A stretch of 64,000 nt of DNA, taken from the NCBI GenBank assembly GCA_023213395.1, contig CM041465.1:210869741-210933740 (forward strand), given 5' to 3'. The notes below the pieces were generated by a model. It was not told the DNA's origin and made no database searches. It saw only the letters and a program-made list of their open reading frames with translations. Numbering within the stretch: position 1 is the stretch's first letter; each line of letters opens with the position of its first letter. This DNA comes from Cycas panzhihuaensis. Its lineage: Eukaryota; Cycadophyta. Of this stretch, positions 44,491-55,549 are shown piece after piece. The translations under genes were made by a program, and so were the position numbers.

Positions 44491-45399
44491 AGGAATGATT
44501 AAATGATAATTGTTTGTCACAAACATGCACTAGTGTGTATGCATGTGTGTACGTGCACATATGGATGTACACACACTAGCATATACATATACATGCATAT
44601 GAATTCCTTGGATTTCAAAAAATGCTTTCATAGCAATTATTTGCCACATGCATGTAAAAGTGTGTGTGCGTGTGTATGTGCACACAATTTGTTTGTATTT
44701 CAGGTAGGTGCTCCCCTAAAATCATTCAAATTCCAATGCAAATATGTACTAAGCTTGGAGTTATGTAACTAGCAAATTGCTGATGATTCATGAGAGTCCA
44801 ACTCGATATTGTGATATGCTCAAATTTTGTACAAGTCACTTATTTAAGGTTAAAACTTTTACTTTTTTTGTGCAAGGCATTTGTATGTTTTAAACAATTA
44901 TGAACATGCATATTTCCTTAAAAACATCGTGTGTTTCCTTTTTTATGTGACTAAAGTGTTTTTCCCTTCTCCTGAGCCCCATCTTTTATTCGTTTTTTTC
45001 ATAACATGGACACCATGCTTAAATCATGCAATTGGCTTAATGCAGATTACAAAAAACTAAAAGTGCATAGTATCAAGCAGTCAGAGGTCCAAGCGAGTCC
45101 TACAGAAGGCAATAATTGTCAAAGGGCCAAGGGCGAGCTCTTGGAAGTCCCATAGAAGGTAACAAATATCGAAGAGACAGAATCGAAGGCCCCTACAAAG
45201 GGATGCACAGATGAGCTGTTTAACATCTGAACACATCATGATTCTGGGCTAACCTCCGCCCTCGGCACCTCTATGGTATGCCGTTCTCGAATTGCTTACA
45301 CAAATTAGGGCATCGTTTTTGTGGCCTGATTGTTCTCGGAGAATTAGGGCATGAAGCAAACTCATCACTGGGTTGGCTTCTATTGCTGTGGGCGCATTT
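44491..45399. other. Flank between element C and the NAD+ synthetase exon
   Basis: No coding feature seen. 44530-44579 is TG/CA-rich with CTAGTGTGT and ACACACTAG as inverted ends. 44660-44690 has GTGTGTGCGTGTG. If the exon at 45556-45749 belongs to a living gene, all this and the nested elements could lie in its first intron. I found no candidate second exon. Confidence 0.5.
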
Positions 45400-45473
45400 G
45401 AAATGACTCCACGGGATTTGAAATGGTCACCACCAATTGGATATCACGAACCACTAAACCAGTAGACCAAACC
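45400..45473 (-). repeat. tRNA-like SINE head (A and B boxes)
   Basis: On the minus strand TGGTTTAGTGG (45461-45451) fits an RNA polymerase III A box and ATTTCAAATCC (45423-45413) fits a B box, about 27 bp apart as in tRNA-derived SINEs. The sequence continues toward about 45060 without a clear tail. Flanking similarity (GATAGTGCA / GATACTATGCA) may be a decayed target duplication. It lacks a full tRNA cloverleaf, so it is not a tRNA gene. Confidence 0.45.
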
Positions 45474-45555
45474 TGCACTATCGAACTTTGAATATAATAT
45501 ATATGAAATTACAGCTTCCGACCTGCTGTATTTAAGAAGAGAAAGAAAGACATAC

Positions 45556-45749
45556 GCATGCATCACAGTGTCGGGCTCCAGGAAATGGTCCTCACAACCG
45601 TAGCCGGTAATTTCAAGCTCCGGACCCACTCTCAGTGCAGCTCCTGCCTCCTTGGCCTTCAATATTGACGTCTTGATATGTTGCAGATTGCATTGAAAAT
45701 CCATTGCCCATTGATTAAGGTTGCACGTCGCAACCTTCAACAACCTCAT
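45556..45749 (-). CDS. Glutamine-dependent NAD+ synthetase, exon 1
   Basis: From ATG 45749 the minus strand gives 64 codons plus two bases: [18 protein letters not shown], then [14 protein letters not shown], then [20 protein letters not shown] and DTVMHA. This is the N-terminus of eukaryotic NAD+ synthetase, whose nitrilase-type glutaminase domain makes ammonia for amidation of deamido-NAD in the cytosol. The Glu in [10 protein letters not shown] is the first residue of the nitrilase Glu-Lys-Cys triad. Homology stops exactly at GC|GTATGT, a good plant splice donor (45555-45554), with the last codon split after two bases. The family is about 720 residues, so this is under a tenth of it. No other exon was found in the window. 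The remaining gene must lie beyond the repeats to the left, or this is a displaced first exon. The exon itself has no stop or frameshift. Confidence 0.8.
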
Positions 45750-46100
45750 TTTAATAATCCTCCAATACAATCCTCGGCGATTTTCAACAGGATCGCTTCA
45801 GAAAATAGAGACTCCGGAACCCTGTAAATTCAACGCAGAGCCCGTGAATCCTGCGATTCCTGTACAAGGAGGGGGCTCCGATAGAATGGTTTTCGACAAT
45901 TATGCTGTGATCCTTGTAATCTGGGAACGAAGGAACGTGTGAGGCATTGTATAATGAATGACCATGGGTGTAAGGTGATGCGGTGGAGCCTATGGTGTAT
46001 TCTCAGATCACACCAAGCAAGACAAGTAGAACGCAAGGACCATTCTATTTCTGAAGATTTTTCTGTTTTGGTATATGCATTCAATTAAAGTGTATGCGGA
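45750..46100 (-). promoter_or_regulatory. Probable 5' UTR and promoter region of the NAD+ synthetase exon
   Basis: About 350 bp upstream of the ATG, less AT-rich than the spacer beyond it. It is the only non-repetitive-looking stretch around the exon. On the minus strand, CATTATACAATGCC near 45945 is a possible TATA element. No intron acceptor is obvious before the ATG. All of this is inference from position. Confidence 0.35.
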
Positions 46101-47899
46101 TATTAGACATTCTGTGCTCTCTAGGACTTCACGGTCATGTGAATCATTGACCCACAAACCGATTAATATGGTAATTGACCCTATGAGTGAGGATATATTC
46201 TATTTTACTTCTTGTTTTTTCCTCAATTTTTTTCTTTTTTTTTTTTTTCATTACTCATTACTCAGTCTTATTGTGGATGTTGAATATTTGTGGACCTTTT
46301 TTTTTTTATAAATACATGTTTGGAGTAAAATTTATTTTTTAATGTATATTTAAATTATTTTTATTTATTTTGAAATATTTTGTATTCTATATATTGATAT
46401 TAATTGTAACAAAATAAAATTTAATATTTATAGTTCTTATAGAAATAATATTTTAAATATAAATATATTAAGAAAAATAATATTTATAATTTTTTTGAAA
46501 ATTTTATATTGAAAAATAATATTTCAAATATGTGAATTATATAATCCTTTAATTTTAAAGGATAATATCTTACTTAAAATATAATTATATTTATTTATTT
46601 ATATTTATCAAATTTCATGTGTAATTGTATTATGATATTTGTATATATGAAATATATAATTATTTAATTTTAAATGATGATATTTTAATTAAAGATAGCA
46701 TTATATTATTGTGCTTGACATATATTTCAATAAAATTTATAATTATACCACTTGAATTTAACTTACAATGTGAGAAAAATAATCAACTTTTTTGTTTAAG
46801 TGAATATTTAAGGAATAATTTTTTTTTTTAATAGACAATACTTACAAAAGAAAGATAATAGGGGAAAGGAAGTAAAATATATAAATTAGGTGAATATCCC
46901 AAATATAATTACATATTTATGACAGCAATTTATTCATGTTCATGACCCTTAAGCATAATAATGAGACAAAACAAATGTAGAAGCATAAATAACTAAATTA
47001 TATTTTGCCGTACTCAGTTCACATGAAAGAAAACTTTTAATGTATTAAGGCCATCTTCTATATTTACATTTTAATATGGTTGTTTTCTTATGCAATGTTA
47101 TTAGTGTAATATTACTTATATTGTATATTTATTTAATAAAATCCAATTAGTAATACATTGCTATTATATCTTGTACAGGATAATTTAATGTATTACAGAT
47201 AAATTGCATAACATTAATGTTTAAAAATATATATAAATAAATGAGATTTATTAATTCATATCCATATTTATAATGAATTTTACAAATGAAATGCATTAAC
47301 TATTTTTAGAACTTTAAAATAAAAATAAAAATAATCGACATAAAAACCATAAATACAAACACAAAATACTAAAATTCAAACATGAAATTTGATGAAAATA
47401 TAATGCCTAAATTATGAAGAGATGGGTTTTCTTGTAAAATAGTGTGTTGAATGCTTGTATGTTACTTGTTGACATAATGATTAGTGTAAAGCCTATATAG
47501 CATAGATATCTAAAACAAGATTGCATACATATCAAAATAAAGAATCCATATATTTCACCTTTAAACATAACAATAAATAAAAATAATATGAGAGCACAAA
47601 TAACTTAAACACAAATATATGCATATCATAAGAGCTAATATATTAAAGAGACATTCAATAGGGTTTATAATTGTATGTATACTTGTAATTTGATGTAAAT
47701 CACTTTAAATCTTATAATATTATCAATGAATTCAACATTATCAATCCTCTCTTATACATTATCCCTTTCCCTAATATTCATCAATATTATAGTACTTTTA
47801 ATAGGGAGTTGTTAACAACATTTTGATCTATCTAGCATGTCTATAAATTGTCTGAAAAGGAACTTACTTATTTACTTTTAAACTCTATCTTCATCCTTT

Positions 47900-47941
<42 letters not shown>

Positions 47942-49200
47942 TAGTGCAGAACTTATAACAACATAGATATTTTAAATGAAATTACATGCTTATTATAATA
48001 ATGAGTCCACATATATCACCTTCTAACATAACAATGAGAAAAAATAATATGGGATCACAAGTAACTCGAACACAAATACATGGCTATCATGGGAACTCAC
48101 ATGTTAAATAATTATTATTTATTAGGTAACGATCCATTAGCATTGCAAATCCCATCAACTAACATGATCTCTCTAATCACTCATCTTAATAGTGCTAAAT
48201 TCTTACAATAACAAACATCATGTATTCAATAGGAAAGATATAAAACACATAAAGGAGGCCTTAAAATATCAATCATTTATTTATAAGAGAAGGATTTTCC
48301 ATCCAATGTATAGTAAATCCTTCCCGTGGGATATACAGATAGTGCCAAGTATAAATCACATTGTATATTCCTTAAAATTGTAATGATTTCAAATGTTAAC
48401 TAACTATCTTCTTAACTTATAACTATTACATTCCATATTATGATTACATATGACTTTTTATTACAAAATGATTGCCTTCTATCATAATTTGTTGCAACTT
48501 GTTATAGTCTATCGTAATCTACAGTCATGCTTTAATTAACTGTGTTGTCTTTAGACACCAGCGAGGTCTTGTGCCTTATCCTATTTGTTATTGGGGTTTA
48601 ATTATATGATTACATGGTGATTTAACAACCTACTTGGCATGATGGTTGAACGATCTCATACTGATTACACTTATGCTCAACCATTATTACTTATGATGCA
48701 AAGATCATAAAAGAGTTTAATAAAAGTGGCCTATCCCAACTTCTTCCAAAGCTCTGCCTTGCCTTTATGTTGTACTCTTTCAACACTCACTTTTACTTAA
48801 CAAGTTTCACTTCTTTTTACTCATTTTTACCTCTCGAACTCCCTACTCTACTTCATGTACCCCTCCATTAGCTTTATGCTTTACTTTTTACTAGACATTA
48901 TCCTATTTTTCTTGAAATTTTTTGACAAAATCTCATGTTTTTGGTCTCTTTTCACAAGTCGTATTTTTGGGCCTACCTAAAAACATGACCTGCTTCCTAG
49001 AATGTGAGCTACTTACAACATAAAATATAACCTATAAGTATCTCACATTTTTAGGACTTTTTAGCTTGCATTTTTCATTATAAGTCATGTTTTTCATGTT
49101 CTTGCATGAAAAAAATATATTATGATAGGCTATTTTTTCCTTTCGTATAGATATTGGTTTGTGGAAAACTACACCACTACCTTGCCATGGTTGTCTAATC
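46101..49200. other. AT-rich intergenic spacer
   Basis: Extremely AT-rich from about 46200 to 47900, with poly(T) at 46231-46249 and 46299-46308. No coding motif or repeat family recognised. The small open frames are stop-poor by chance. 48540-49200 is somewhat less AT-rich but equally featureless. Confidence 0.6.
47904..47943 (+). repeat. TG dinucleotide microsatellite
   Basis: About 14 TG units, then TATGTGTG. Useful as a length-polymorphic marker, otherwise of no function. Confidence 0.92.
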
Positions 49201-51418
49201 TCACCTCCTCCTTTTTTCTCTATAAAACCCCATTCATTTTCTTCAAAAAATAGAGGAGAATATATTTTGAAATGAAGTGCTACTAGATGTTGGACTCAAC
49301 CCTTGTGACCATCACTTGTACCTTAAAGAAGCCTATTTTGAAGCCTAATCTCTAGCCATTGATTAAAGGAATTAAAGACTTAGGGCTACTCACATTCAAC
49401 TTCACATTCTTTTCTTCCTTTGGCTATATCTTATTCAAATATTTCCTTCTTCTTCATGTACTACTTTTCATTCATGCTCCTTCTCTTCTCTTGAGACTTG
49501 TTCCTTTACTTCTTATAACTTGTTGGAGCTTTGATTTGAAGAGCTTAGAGAGCTAATGTATTGATCTAAAGCACATTTTAATACTCTCCTCAAGTGTACA
49601 TTTTCTTGTGGGTAAGTTAATATATTTCACTTCTGTTTTTTCTTATTTTCTTGTTAAATTAGTAGTTAGCTTGTAGTTTGAATTAGTTTACAACATAGGC
49701 TAGACTTCTCTTATGATATTTTTGTTTGCAAAGAGTTAGCTTTTTTTTTTTTTAGCTTCTACTTAAGAGTGGGGAACTCTTAAGTCTGTAAGTTCCAACT
49801 CATAACTTAGAAGAACCATACATATCTAGCCCTAGTGCTAAGGGGCTCTTGAAATAGGTGAGTGGCTTATCTTAAGAGTATAAGATAGAGAGGCTTAAAT
49901 CCTCCCTTCTTAAGGTTTTAAGCTCTTTTACCCCCCTACCTTATTCTCATATAATTCTTGAAGTGTAGTAGAAATACTGTTGAGATTATGAAAAAGAGAC
50001 TTATTTCAAATTGTTTCTAGTTTAGTATTTCCATCATATTGGTTATAACATGCATGGTAGTGAGTGAATCTATCCTACCTACATTAGATCATTACCTAGG
50101 TGATGAACCCATCATTTGAGAACTCCTACAAACAAAGGATTATAAGGTAGGCCTTTCTTTCTTTATTATTTTTTCCCTCCTTACTCTTATTTTGTTTTAA
50201 TTTTAAAAAATACAAAAAGAAAAAGGGAAGCAACAAAAGAAAGTGTCTTTTTGATAGTTTTAGTTACTTTGATTGTTTGACTTGGTGATGGTTTAAAAAT
50301 TTAAAGCAACCAAGATAAATGTAAGAGCATCTAAAAGAACCCTTTCTTTTTTTCTTAGTGGTGTGCTGAATATAGATAAATCTTATTAAAAAAAGAAGAA
50401 GGAAAAGAACACAAATGCATAAGTTGCATTAGGTAGAATCATATTAAATTAAGTTAGTACTTTTTAGTGCTTGATAGGATTGATTATTACTTATTATTTG
50501 CACTAAAAAGAGATTTGCATCCTAGATTTACACTTTGGATTTGGTTTCTTTTATTTTTTGCATGTCATTCATGGGTTAACACCCATCCCTTCATTTAGGA
50601 CTTGTTTTATTGACTAGGACTTAACATCCCCAACATACAAGCTTGTCCTGTTCTACCAATAAATACCTCCCATTACTAAGGGATTTTTTATTGACTAGGA
50701 CTTGACATCCATGACGTATAAACTTCTTTTTCTTTAGGATTATTTCTATTATTGTGTTTTGAACACTAAAGGTGTTAGCTTGCCATCACACTTTGGGTTG
50801 AAAGTGGTCCTCTCTTCTCTCTTATATTCATTCTCTAAGTGCAATAACTCATTAGAATTAGATGCGGGTATCTTTGGGCTATCCATCCTCATCAGTAGAT
50901 CATCATTAGGTGAGAAAGTCCTAGTGATTGACCCCTCGATAGGGTTATTAATTTAGGGTTTGAGCTCTCTTGGGTCCTTACACTCATCAATCCTCTTATG
51001 CTTTAACTAAATCATCGTAGACTCGTTTCCCTTTGGGTGAGATAATAATCTAAGTTAGGGCATTACTTTTAGAAAGATATTTAGGGGGTAGATGACCCAT
51101 AAGAAAACCTAGATTATTTTTTAGGGGCAAAGACCCCATCGATCCTCCCATATATTGGAATACTGTTTAATCTCCTCCCTAAGCTAAAGGAGAGCTTACT
51201 TGTGTGGATTATTTGTTTTGGATTGATTATATCTATCAAAACCCAAGCTAAAGGGGACCTTAATCTAGATTTATTATTTCTTGATTTAAGTTTATTTTGT
51301 AAATGGTAAAATAAATAAGCAACAATTTTGATTTTGCTTACTTACTTGCTCAATACACATCGAGAGAGTTATCCCTCCTTCTTAAGGGAAGGGTTAAGGG
51401 TCCCCCTTGAGATATATC
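49200..51418 (+). other. Unassigned region with an LTR-like promoter signature
   Basis: TCTCTATAAAACCCC at about 49219 is a strong plant TATA box with no gene after it, as in decayed LTRs. Two copies of ATTGACTAGGACTT(A/G)ACATCC occur at about 50611 and 50691. Just before 51419 lies a CTCCTTCTTAAGGGAAGGG hairpin-like stretch. No retroelement protein motif was found on either strand. Confidence 0.4.
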
Positions 51419-51735
51419 TGTGTACTTCTACCTATCAACCTGCATAAGTAGGCACAAGAGGTAACAATATCATAATATAATTCAACCAAAACTAATAGAA
51501 ATATAATAAATTCACAAAGAAAAAATCATAATCATTATATTATGATGGGTTGCTTTTGGTCCTCTCACAATTAGAGGCAACCCAGAGTAGTATACATAGT
51601 GTATGAGATAATACACAGCAAGTATAATATATACAGATGTGTTGTGCTCTATATAAAAATAGTTATACGCATCTGCACATCCCTCCAAATTATTATTCTA
51701 TATTTATTCTTTATTCTTTGTAACTGCAGGTTAAG
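51419..51735 (-). repeat. Left direct repeat, putative 3' LTR of E
   Basis: Shares with 61470-61788 an ordered series of blocks: CTTCTACCTATCAACC, ATAAGTAGGCA, AAGAGGTAA, ACCATAATCATT-like, GCAACC, CTCTATATAAAAATA (a TATA-like site) and TATATTTATTCTT. Clearly diverged. Confidence 0.65.
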
Positions 51736-51904
51736 TTAGTTGCAACTATTCCTCCTTCAAAGACTGGTTCCAAATATGACAACTTATATTAGTCAGGTTG
51801 TAACTACTTCAGCCTGTATACATCTCTCCTGCCATAATTCTTGCAAGTGCCTTCACTTGTAAAAAAAAAAAATAGTATAATTACTATTTAGAAAAAAGAA
51901 ATTT

Positions 51905-53560
51905 TAGCCCTCTCATTCTTTTATAATCTTTTCCATTTCAATGCAAATCCTCTGCAAGTCTGGTCGGTAAATTGTACAGGGTGGATTTATGCCTTGCTTC
52001 TTATAGTGGTCATAGAAGATTCTAACATCACTCAATACTTGCAACTAGGCCATTGTTGGCTTCTCACCTAAGCGTATCTACTCGATTTCTTCCTCTAATT
52101 TGCTCTTCCTTGTTTCTACAGAAAGTAAATCACTTCTTAATAAAGCAATCATCAACCAAAAATGATTTTCATACTTGGCATCCTCTCATATCTGCATAAT
52201 CCATGCTCCTAACTTATGTATTACCTTTTCCAATCCCTATGGGATTTACTTAGCAAACATTGCATAAAAAACTGGCACTGGGCAATTTACTCTTAACATA
52301 TCACCTACCCAGTGTAGAATGAATTTAATAAAAAATTCTAACTTCACATTATGTGGTTGGCACTTTATTGGATCGATCCTCTCTTCCACCAATTCCTCAG
52401 TACTAAAATCAAAATCTACCTCGGCAGTCTCATTATTTAGAATTTTGATTATTTCTTACTTAACTTTCTCTACTGCAATTTTCCTTTTCTTTCTTCTTTC
52501 TTCCTATGTGATCATAGGCTTATCAAATTATGGGGTTAGTTGGTGTTCTTCCTCCACAACTTCCTTCTTAATGGACACCTCAACTTCTCCTGCTTTTTGC
52601 TTTCCCCTTCTTATTTCATCTCTTTATATTTTTCTCCTCCCTTACTGCTTCTTTAACAATCTCTTTTTTCTTTTCTTGCATGCTTTATTCAGCTAAAGAG
52701 GTCACCTCTTTTCACTATCATTTCCCTTAGTTCATCTCCAATGGTGTTGATTAAGGGTTACCTACTTAGCTTTTCCTTAGGAAGTAATCTTTTACTTTTT
52801 CCTGGATTTCACTCCATCAGATTTTTTCCAGCCTTCTAAAATAATTTATCCATCCTATCATGGTTGATTGCCCTTGCTCCACCGAAGGTAGCTCTAATTT
52901 AAGATATTATGAATACAATAATCCCTGAAATAAGGTCTTGTGATAGAAAACTATGGACTATGTACTGGCCTTGATATTATACAACTTTTTTGAAAGCTTC
53001 CTTGAGAGAAATAAAGCCCAATTAAATTTGTCTCCCTGTGCCACTCACAGAAGCATTGATCTTATCTCCATAGGCACATATAAATTCTTTTAGCTTAAAA
53101 CCACTTAGGTAAAGAGGAAGTGAGCCACCCAATGCCTATGTTCATCTGCAATAGTAGTGATACAAGTTCTAGATGTTGAAATATTTAATACTTATACGCC
53201 TAGTTATTTTGGCGCTTGTTTCCATGGGATTCTTTTATCCTTATGCACCTCCTCACCTAAATCGAGAAACATAAGACCTGTGTAATAGCCTTTGCCAAAA
53301 TATCTAGGAGATCAGGTTGATGAGCTACCAAATGAACCATCACAAACAAAAATTTCATTGTTGTCAAAAATAATCTGGTTGGCACATATTATGCAAATCT
53401 CACCTTTGTCAAATTTACTTTCCCCATATCATTCTCTGGCATATTAGTCCACTCGTTCCTAATTCTCTCATCATTCATCTCTCAAAAGTTAACATGGATG
53501 TCTAAGGTATTCTTTATTTTTGGTCTTCTGCAATCACTTCCAAAATTCTTCTATTCTTTA
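51905..53560 (-). pseudogene. Extra 3' reading frame of element E, function unknown
   Basis: Downstream of integrase on the same strand. At 52380-51905 a frame runs RIDPIKCQPHNVKLEFFIKF, ILHWVGDMLRVNCPVPVFYAMFAK, LEKVIHKLGAWIMQI, EDAKYENHFWLMIALLRSDLL, RKSKLEEEIE and IFYDHYKKQGINPPC, with stops mainly where Trp or Gln codons would fit. Before it (52600-52400) is a Glu/Lys-rich stretch, and further up (53560-52950) pieces such as NMPENDMGKVNLTKVRFA, VHLVAHQPDLLDILAK and FNWALFLSRKLSKKLYNIK. It looks like a real but decayed protein gene of perhaps 500 residues or more. I recognise no domain. It may be related to the poorly known 'putative plant transposon protein' frames sometimes found in plant gypsy elements. 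Confidence 0.45.
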
Positions 53561-54151
53561 GCTTATTTTTTGCCTTCCATTCTTATTGTCTTGTACCCTG
53601 TAGACCATCTAAAACCACTATTATTTAAAATTATGGTTGTAATAACTATGTCACAACTAAGTAGTGTCATATTTAACCTCCTACTGTACATGGCAACCAC
53701 CTGTTGCTACAATTACTCCTCGAATCATCTTGATTCAAGGGCCAATCTTACCATCATGATTACCAAAGATTTTTATCAAATGGTTGCCATCAACATTAAC
53801 CATTTATACCTCTCCTTTATTCTTGTTTTTTTTTATTTTTGCTTCTAATAATTCTAATTTCTTATTTTCTTTTCTTTGTTTTTGTTACTTATTTTGATGT
53901 GATCATCTACTTTTTAATTTATGGCCTTAATCAATCGACATGACCACCTTTTTATTTATTGATTATGGCTGATTGTATTCTTATTATCACTTCCATTCTT
54001 TAATTATATCCACTACAATCTATGCTTTGGTAGTCCCTTCTTCCTTCTTGGCTTTGTTTATACTTGATTACATTACTGGATTACTTTTGGCATCTTGATA
54101 CTTAGTTGTATTATATTATTTATTCCTTTGATCAAAACTTTTTGTCTTTTT

Positions 54152-55150
54152 AGTTGTAACCATTTCAGGTTGCAAATGTCTCACGTTTCTAGTTACACAT
54201 TTCTATGTTTAAGTTATAACCATTCATGTTACAAGTTGCAACTTTTGTGACATAAGCTGCAATCTTCTACTATTCTAGGTTGCAACCATAACTTGGTTGT
54301 AATTTTCTATTGTTCCAAGTTGCAATTGTTTTATGACCTGGTTGTAATCTTCTATTGTTCTAGGTTGCAACCATTTGTGATGTGGTTACAATCTTCTACT
54401 ATTCCAGGTTATAACTACTTTGCTTCCTTGGTTGTAACCTTCTATGTCCTAAGTTGTAACCAATTTTCTTTCCTAGTTATGACCTTCTACATCCTAGGTT
54501 ACAGCCATTTTATTCCCTTATTACAACCTTTTACATATTGGGTTACAACCACTTTACTTCCCTGGTTATAACCTTCTGCATCCCTGGTTATAACCACTTT
54601 ATTCCCTAGTTGTAACATTCTGCGTCTCAGGTTATAACTACTTTACTTCCCTGGTTATAACCTTTTGTGTCCTAGGTTATGACCACTTTATTACCTAGTT
54701 ACAATCTTCTATGTCCCAAGTTGTAACTACTTTGCTTCCTTGGTTGTAACCTTCTGCGTCTTGGGTTGCAACTACTTTGTTTCCTAATTATAACCTTCTA
54801 TGTCTTGGGTTGTAACCACTTTGCTTTCATGGTTGTAACCTTCTACATCCTGGGATACAACCACTTTGCTTCACTGGTTATAACCTTCTATGTCCTGGGT
54901 TGCAACCACTTTACTTCCCTGGTTGTAACCTTCTATGTCCTAATATGTAACTACTTCTACGTCCTTGAATGTAACTACTTTGCTTCTTTGGTTACAACCT
55001 TCTGTATCCTAGGTTGCAACCACTTTTCTTCACTAGTTATAACCTTCTTTGATTTAGATTGTAACCACTTTTCTTCCCTAGTTGTAACCTTTTGTGTCTA
55101 GGTTGTAATCACTTTATGATCTTGATTGAAACCTTCTTTTAATCCAAGTT
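54152..55150 (-). repeat. 45-bp minisatellite array inside element E
   Basis: About 20 degenerate units of 44-46 bp, typified on the plus strand by GGTTGTAACCTTCTATGTCC followed by TGGGTTGCAACCACTTTGCTTCCCT. On the coding (minus) strand one frame of the consensus gives the 15-residue repeat GSKVVATQDIEGYNQ. Several units carry TAG where CAG is expected, so the array is no longer open. It sits between integrase and the extra frame. The first 150 bp are the most degenerate. Confidence 0.85.
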
Positions 55151-55549
55151 ATCGTTGTCTTAAAATTAAATTCCATAATTCAAAATTATTGAGACAAATA
55201 TGCTCCCATGGTTTTTGCTATTGTTTTTTAAACTTACCATCTATTATTTTAGTCAACTTCCATTAATTGTTTTATCAAGCAATGCTCCATCGAGATGTTA
55301 GAGTTACACTGCTCCATTATGTCAAATTTGGTTTACCTTATATGGACTAAGCCATCACAATTTTAACTATCCTAGCTTTATGTGAAATTTGCTATCATAC
55401 AAAAGTATGAGGTCTCATTCTTAAAATTGTGGGACTTTAAGATGTTGACCATACCATGTTTTTTATCTCTACTTTTTCACCTTCAATTCCTATAAAACCC
55501 TTACTCATTTTTCATCCATCTTCATTAATTCAAAAAATTGTTGGTCTCA

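Noticed and set aside
46625-46831. 68-codon plus frame rich in Ile, Tyr and Leu
   Set aside because: Composition simply reflects extreme AT content, with no conserved motif.
47904-47943. TG repeat considered as a regulatory Z-DNA element
   Set aside because: Ordinary dinucleotide microsatellite with no gene nearby.
52319-52696. 125-codon plus-strand frame with hydrophobic stretches, membrane-protein-like
   Set aside because: It is antisense to a Glu/Lys-rich minus-strand coding remnant of element E; hydrophobicity is a mirror effect.
53498-53848. 116-codon plus-strand hydrophobic frame
   Set aside because: Same reason: antisense to the minus-strand extra frame of E.
54766-55101. Plus-strand frame of 15-residue repeats considered as a repeat protein gene
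   Set aside because: It arises because the repeat unit is 45 bp. The element's coding strand is minus, so the plus frame is unlikely to be used.
54152-55150. Regularly spaced repeats considered as a CRISPR array
   Set aside because: Units are contiguous degenerate tandem copies without unique spacers, within a plant retroelement.
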